64,000 bases of DNA. It comes from Quercus robur (lineage: Eukaryota > Streptophyta > Magnoliopsida > Fagales > Fagaceae). Below, piece after piece: positions 60,690 to 64,000 of the stretch. Within the stretch, counting starts at the first letter, position 1; the number at the start of each line of letters is the position of its first letter. A program made the translations under genes and the position numbers. The stretch covers positions 17,397,351 to 17,461,350 of the forward strand of contig NC_065544.1 in assembly GCF_932294415.1 (NCBI RefSeq). Direction: 5' to 3'. Below the pieces are notes generated by a model. That model was given only the letters and a program-made list of their open reading frames with translations. It was not told where the DNA came from and did not search any database.

Positions 60690-61081
60690 AATGGTATATA
60701 AACAAAGCCTAAAGCCGCATTTTTAACATGCAGCTATAGGCAAAATCTGAGGCCCCATTTTTAAAACACGGCCCCAGTTTGGTCTGACGCCGCGTCTATA
60801 AAACGCTACTTCAGATATGCTAGAGCCGCATTTTTAAAATGCGGCCACAGTTAAGGAAAAAAAAAAGTTTGCCAAAAAATTAAATATGGAGGTCCTTAGG
60901 CCACGTTTTTAGCTCAAAAAAACGCGGCCTAAGCACCCTTCTATGGCCCCGCGTAAAAAACGCGACTTTAAGGTTTTTTTAAACTGCGTTTTATAAAAAC
61001 GCGGCTTCAGCCTATCTTGGGCCACGTTTTTTATAGTCACACCTTAAAAAACGCGGCCCAAGGCCCCCCCGTTTTGTAGTG
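60690..61081. mobile_element. CACTA-type transposon terminus with subterminal repeats
   Basis: Right end reads, inverted, CACTACAAAACGGGGGGGCC. The inner 390 bp hold many copies of a short motif of the type GCCGCGTTTTT/AAAAACGCGGC in both orientations, as typical CACTA subterminal repeats do. The opposite end was not found, so this is either a fragment or an element whose left end is diverged. Confidence 0.7.
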
Positions 61082-61269
61082 TAAGTCTATTTAAGAATGC
61101 ATTCCTTCATTTTTTTTTCTTTTTTAATAGATTATCTTTGGTGTTATTTTGGAACTTTTAATGAAGGTTGATTTTTTTTTTCAACCTTTAAGTAGGTATC
61201 TTGCATTAATTAACCACAGCTATAAAGCTTTATAATGATACAATTGACTATTGTATTTTCTGATTTTCT

Positions 61270-61380
61270 AGAAGCATGTGAGCAAAACTTATGGCAATAA
61301 GATTGTGGTTGATATGAAATTTGGAAGAGATTTTTTCAATTTTTCTTGGACTAAAAGAAAAATGAACAAACATATATCAG
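61270..61380. repeat. Diverged repeat unit, related to 63495-63610
   Basis: GAAGCATGTGAGCAAAACTT...AATGAACAAACATATAT occurs here and, with about 15% differences by eye, at 63508-63605; a third diverged version lies at 63095-63190. Confidence 0.65.
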
Positions 61381-61817
61381 TGACAACTAGCTCCTTCCCT
61401 TTTCTCTTCTATCTTTGAGTTGAGAATCATAGTTTTCTCCTTTCTGATGTCATCTGAATGATATATGTGAAGATGGTTTACATGAATTTCATACTAAACT
61501 AAGTTAGTGTAGGAATTTGAATGTAAAGATGTTAGAATTATTGCTAAAAGCTTAAACTTTTCAGATGATGGGTAAATTAACATGATACTAAAACAAGAGA
61601 GTCTTGAGTTCGATTCATTTTTTTACTCTACAATCAGTAATTTGTCAAAAGAGATGTCACTTTTAACGTCTTCATTTTTTAGATGCAAAACAGTTTGTCT
61701 TGGTTACATACCTTATCTTATTATTTTATCCAAAAACACAAGCAACTGTTATCAAGCCTATTTTACATATGTACTTAATTAATGATAATTTTTCACGTAA
61801 TATATATATACACACAC

Positions 61818-61858
61818 CTCGGAGCCATTATAATAAGAGAGGAAATGGTCTCCCCATG
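61818..61858 (-). pseudogene. Terpene synthase exon 1 remnant
   Basis: The reverse strand reads GGGGAGACCATTTCCTCTC and on to CCGAG followed by GTGTGTG, matching the end of exon 1 and donor of the gene at 58818-58946. The rest of exon 1 is absent. The neighbouring 61880-62010 matches that gene's promoter, so this is the start of a third, lost copy. Confidence 0.75.
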
Positions 61859-61879
61859 ATGTCTGGAAATGGAGCAGAG

Positions 61880-62010
61880 GCATAACTTAAGCCTTATTAA
61901 TGTGTGCCTCTTGTCCTACAAAGTTCAAACACTAGCATGAACGAAAGAGATTCTGCGCTTAGGTACTTATAGATACAGCTGCGGCACGTAATTAGAACCT
62001 GCCCTTCATA
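61880..62010 (-). repeat. Duplicated terpene synthase promoter block 1
   Basis: Matches 58985-59090: ATGTGTGCCTCTTGTCCTAC, CTAGCATGAACGAAAGAG, GCTTAGGTACTTATAGATAC, GCTGCGGCACG. Confidence 0.7.
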
Positions 62011-62609
62011 GACCTTTTTTTTGTGCTAATTAATTAATTACCTCTATATAGAATGCAAATTAGATAAGCTTACTAACTCACCTAATACGTGTAAAAGAAT
62101 AGTTCACAAAAGTCATTCTCTCTTATCTAGAATTATATGCTCTTATGTGGTTTTCCCACAAATTGAAATGTCAAATCCCTACATGTCGGTGGACAAAGCC
62201 ATGCACAAAAGGACATATTGAGCAAGTGGGAGATGACAGCTGGTACATGTGCAATTTCACATTCAGAATAAATATTTTTCTCCCATTATTATAAATAAAA
62301 AATAAAAATCTAAGAAAGTTCATGTCAAGATGATCAATTTGATTTCCAAGTGTTAGTAATTGAGTCAGTTTGACCCAACTCATAGCGTATGGTCCATTGA
62401 TTACTTGATAAGTGAATTTAAATTTGAGTTGCAATCTAAACTAATCTTGATATGAGTTGTCAAGATAACATGGTGGAGTTGGATTTTCAAATGGATATTA
62501 GAATTGATTAAATGTAATTGTGCTTATTTTTTAATATGTGATAAGATGACGTTACATGTTTGGATTGGAGGGTATAAGATTTTAGTTTTACACGACATTC
62601 TTATAGAAT

Positions 62610-62720
62610 TTAAAATCTTTAAACATTAGCATGAATGAAAGAGCTATGCGCTTATATGCACTAATATTCATAAGTTATAACTGAGGCACATACTTAGAAC
62701 CTCCCTGCATGGATTTTTTT
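62610..62720 (-). repeat. Duplicated terpene synthase promoter block 2
   Basis: Shorter, more diverged version: TTAGCATGAATGAAAGAGC, GCGCTTATATGCAC, AACTGAGGCACATACTTAG. Confidence 0.6.
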
Positions 62721-63324
62721 TTTTCCTCTAATTAATTACCTTCCCACAATATTTCCTTTCAGATTATCAAGTTGTATTTTCCTCCCACTCAGAACCCGTC
62801 AAACTCAAGCTCTGCCTCAATATTAATATTGGAAAAGAAAGGAAAACTATAACCTAATTTTCATCTAGTAATCTCAGAACAATTGTATCAAGTTAACAAC
62901 AAAAATAAATGGTAATAATATTCTTATGAGTTTCAATCTCTCTTTAATTTCTTTTTCTTTTTAAAAAAAAAAAACAAAAATTTAGTTATTTTCTCTCTCT
63001 TGAAATCTTTTTCATCCACCTTAATAGGTATCTTGCATTAACCATAGCATGGTCCATAACTATAAAGCTTTATAACGATATTTTTCTGACATTTTAGAAT
63101 TATGTGAGCATATGTAACTTATCACAATAAAATTGTGGTCGATATGGAACTTGGAAGATTTTTTCTCACAAATTGAAAGGTCATGGCCCTATATGTGTAC
63201 ATAGACAAAAACTCATGCACAAAAGGACAGATGGCCTCCAAATTAAGTAAATTAGAGATGACAGGTATGTACACTTCCACAGGTGACTCTCACATCATTT
63301 TGGGGTTATAGATAAGGAGTAGTT

Positions 63325-63460
63325 GGCTTAAGCCTTTAATGGATGCCTCTTGTCCTTCAAACTCTAGCATGAAGGAAAAAGCTTGTGCGCTTATATGTAC
63401 TTATATTTACAACCGAGGTTTGTACTTATAAATAATTGGAACCTTGCTCCTTGTTGCATG
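63325..63460 (-). repeat. Duplicated terpene synthase promoter block 3
   Basis: TTTAATGGATGCCTCTTGTC, CTCTAGCATGAAGGAAAAAG, GTGCGCTTATATGTACTTAT. No exon 1 next to it. Confidence 0.65.
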
Positions 63461-63665
63461 GACAATTTTTTAACGATAACGATACAGTTGTATTTTCTGA
63501 CTTTCCTGAAGCATGTGAGCAAAACTTATGGCAATAAAATTGTGATCGATATGGAACAAGGAAGAGAATTTTAAAAAATTTAAAAGCAAAATGAACAAAC
63601 ATATATTAGGACTTTTTTGATTGTCTCTCTCTCTCCCTTTCTTTTCATTTACGTTAGTCGTGTCT

Positions 63666-63827
63666 ATGGCACCTAAACGTAAGTCTACTCCATCCCAGAA
63701 CACTCTTCGTTCTGGGGCATCTTTGTCTTTTAATCCTACTCCTTCATATATTCGTTTCCGTGATGAGGATGCTCGTAAGGCCTTCTCGGAGAACTTTTCT
63801 CGACGAGGCATTCATTCTGAACGCTGA
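63666..63827 (+). pseudogene. Start of a plant retroelement protein, broken
   Basis: ATG at 63666 opens MAPKRKSTPSQNTLRSGASL, then YIRFRDEDARKAFSENFSRR, then a TGA after HSER. The next codons (VILADV) continue the family's usual sequence. This is the N terminus of the 'putative plant transposon protein' type found in Gypsy elements, related in kind to the ORF at 341-1417. Sequence after 63890 contains GGAGTCGCCACTTATTT, a word common in leader regions of plant retroelements. Truncated by the window edge. Confidence 0.55.
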
Positions 63828-64000
63828 GTCATTTTGGCGGATGTGAGAGACCGCGCCCCCGGCCCACTTTTTTTTAGGTTGTTGGACCAAACCCTCGTGA
63901 ATGGGTGGAGTCGTGTTATTGCCTCTCAAAATGGAGGTTCGACTAGTTATATTTTCCCCTTTAGATTAAGGGTTTTACAATGGAGTCGCCACTTATTTAA

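Overview
The window looks like an AT-rich, repeat-dense stretch of a eudicot plant nuclear genome. The evidence is seven-exon terpene synthase genes with GT-AG introns, glycine-cleavage H-protein exons, and plant-type Copia, Ty3/Gypsy, LINE, hAT, CACTA and SINE elements. The style of the repeats suggests a woody species, possibly Fagaceae; that is my inference and is not proven by the sequence. I see no gene that is clearly intact. Most recognisable protein-coding sequence is transposon-derived or pseudogenised.

Layout. Positions 1-3287 are the 3' part of a Copia-type element: an extra ORF, purine-rich GGGGGAG motifs and the 3' LTR. It interrupts a reverse-strand Ty3/Gypsy pol fragment (3288-4420). 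A 5'-truncated LINE (about 4560-5365) with target-site duplications follows, then degenerate sequence with two possible small reverse-strand exons. Positions 7083-13200 (copy A) and 14486-40592 (copy B) are two tandem copies of one reverse-strand, multi-exon gene that I do not recognise. B is about four times longer because its introns took in a hAT-like element (16049-17059), a near full-length L1-type LINE (18198-24057), an 11-kb Tat-like LTR retrotransposon (24334-35330) and a 3.4-kb non-autonomous LTR element (36194-39618). Each has visible target duplications, and A has the matching empty sites. A has its own private insertions. Both copies carry disabling changes.

Positions 40960-46664 hold two tandem, forward-strand copies of a glycine cleavage system H-protein gene, both pseudogenised. 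Positions 47160-58960 hold two tandem, reverse-strand terpene synthase (TPS-a type) copies. The proximal copy (48045-51652) is a wreck. The distal one (54613-58946) has all seven exons, canonical motifs and classical exon lengths, and a single missing base in exon 2 is the only disabling change I can find. From about 61270 to 63610 come several diverged repeats of this gene's upstream region, one with an exon-1 remnant, with a CACTA-type terminus (to 61081) just before them. The window ends in another plant-retroelement ORF start (63666).

Working together: the terpene synthase would make a sesquiterpene from farnesyl diphosphate in the cytosol if its frameshift is an assembly error. The H-protein copies are relics of the mitochondrial glycine decarboxylase complex. 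The rest is a well-preserved record of nested insertion.
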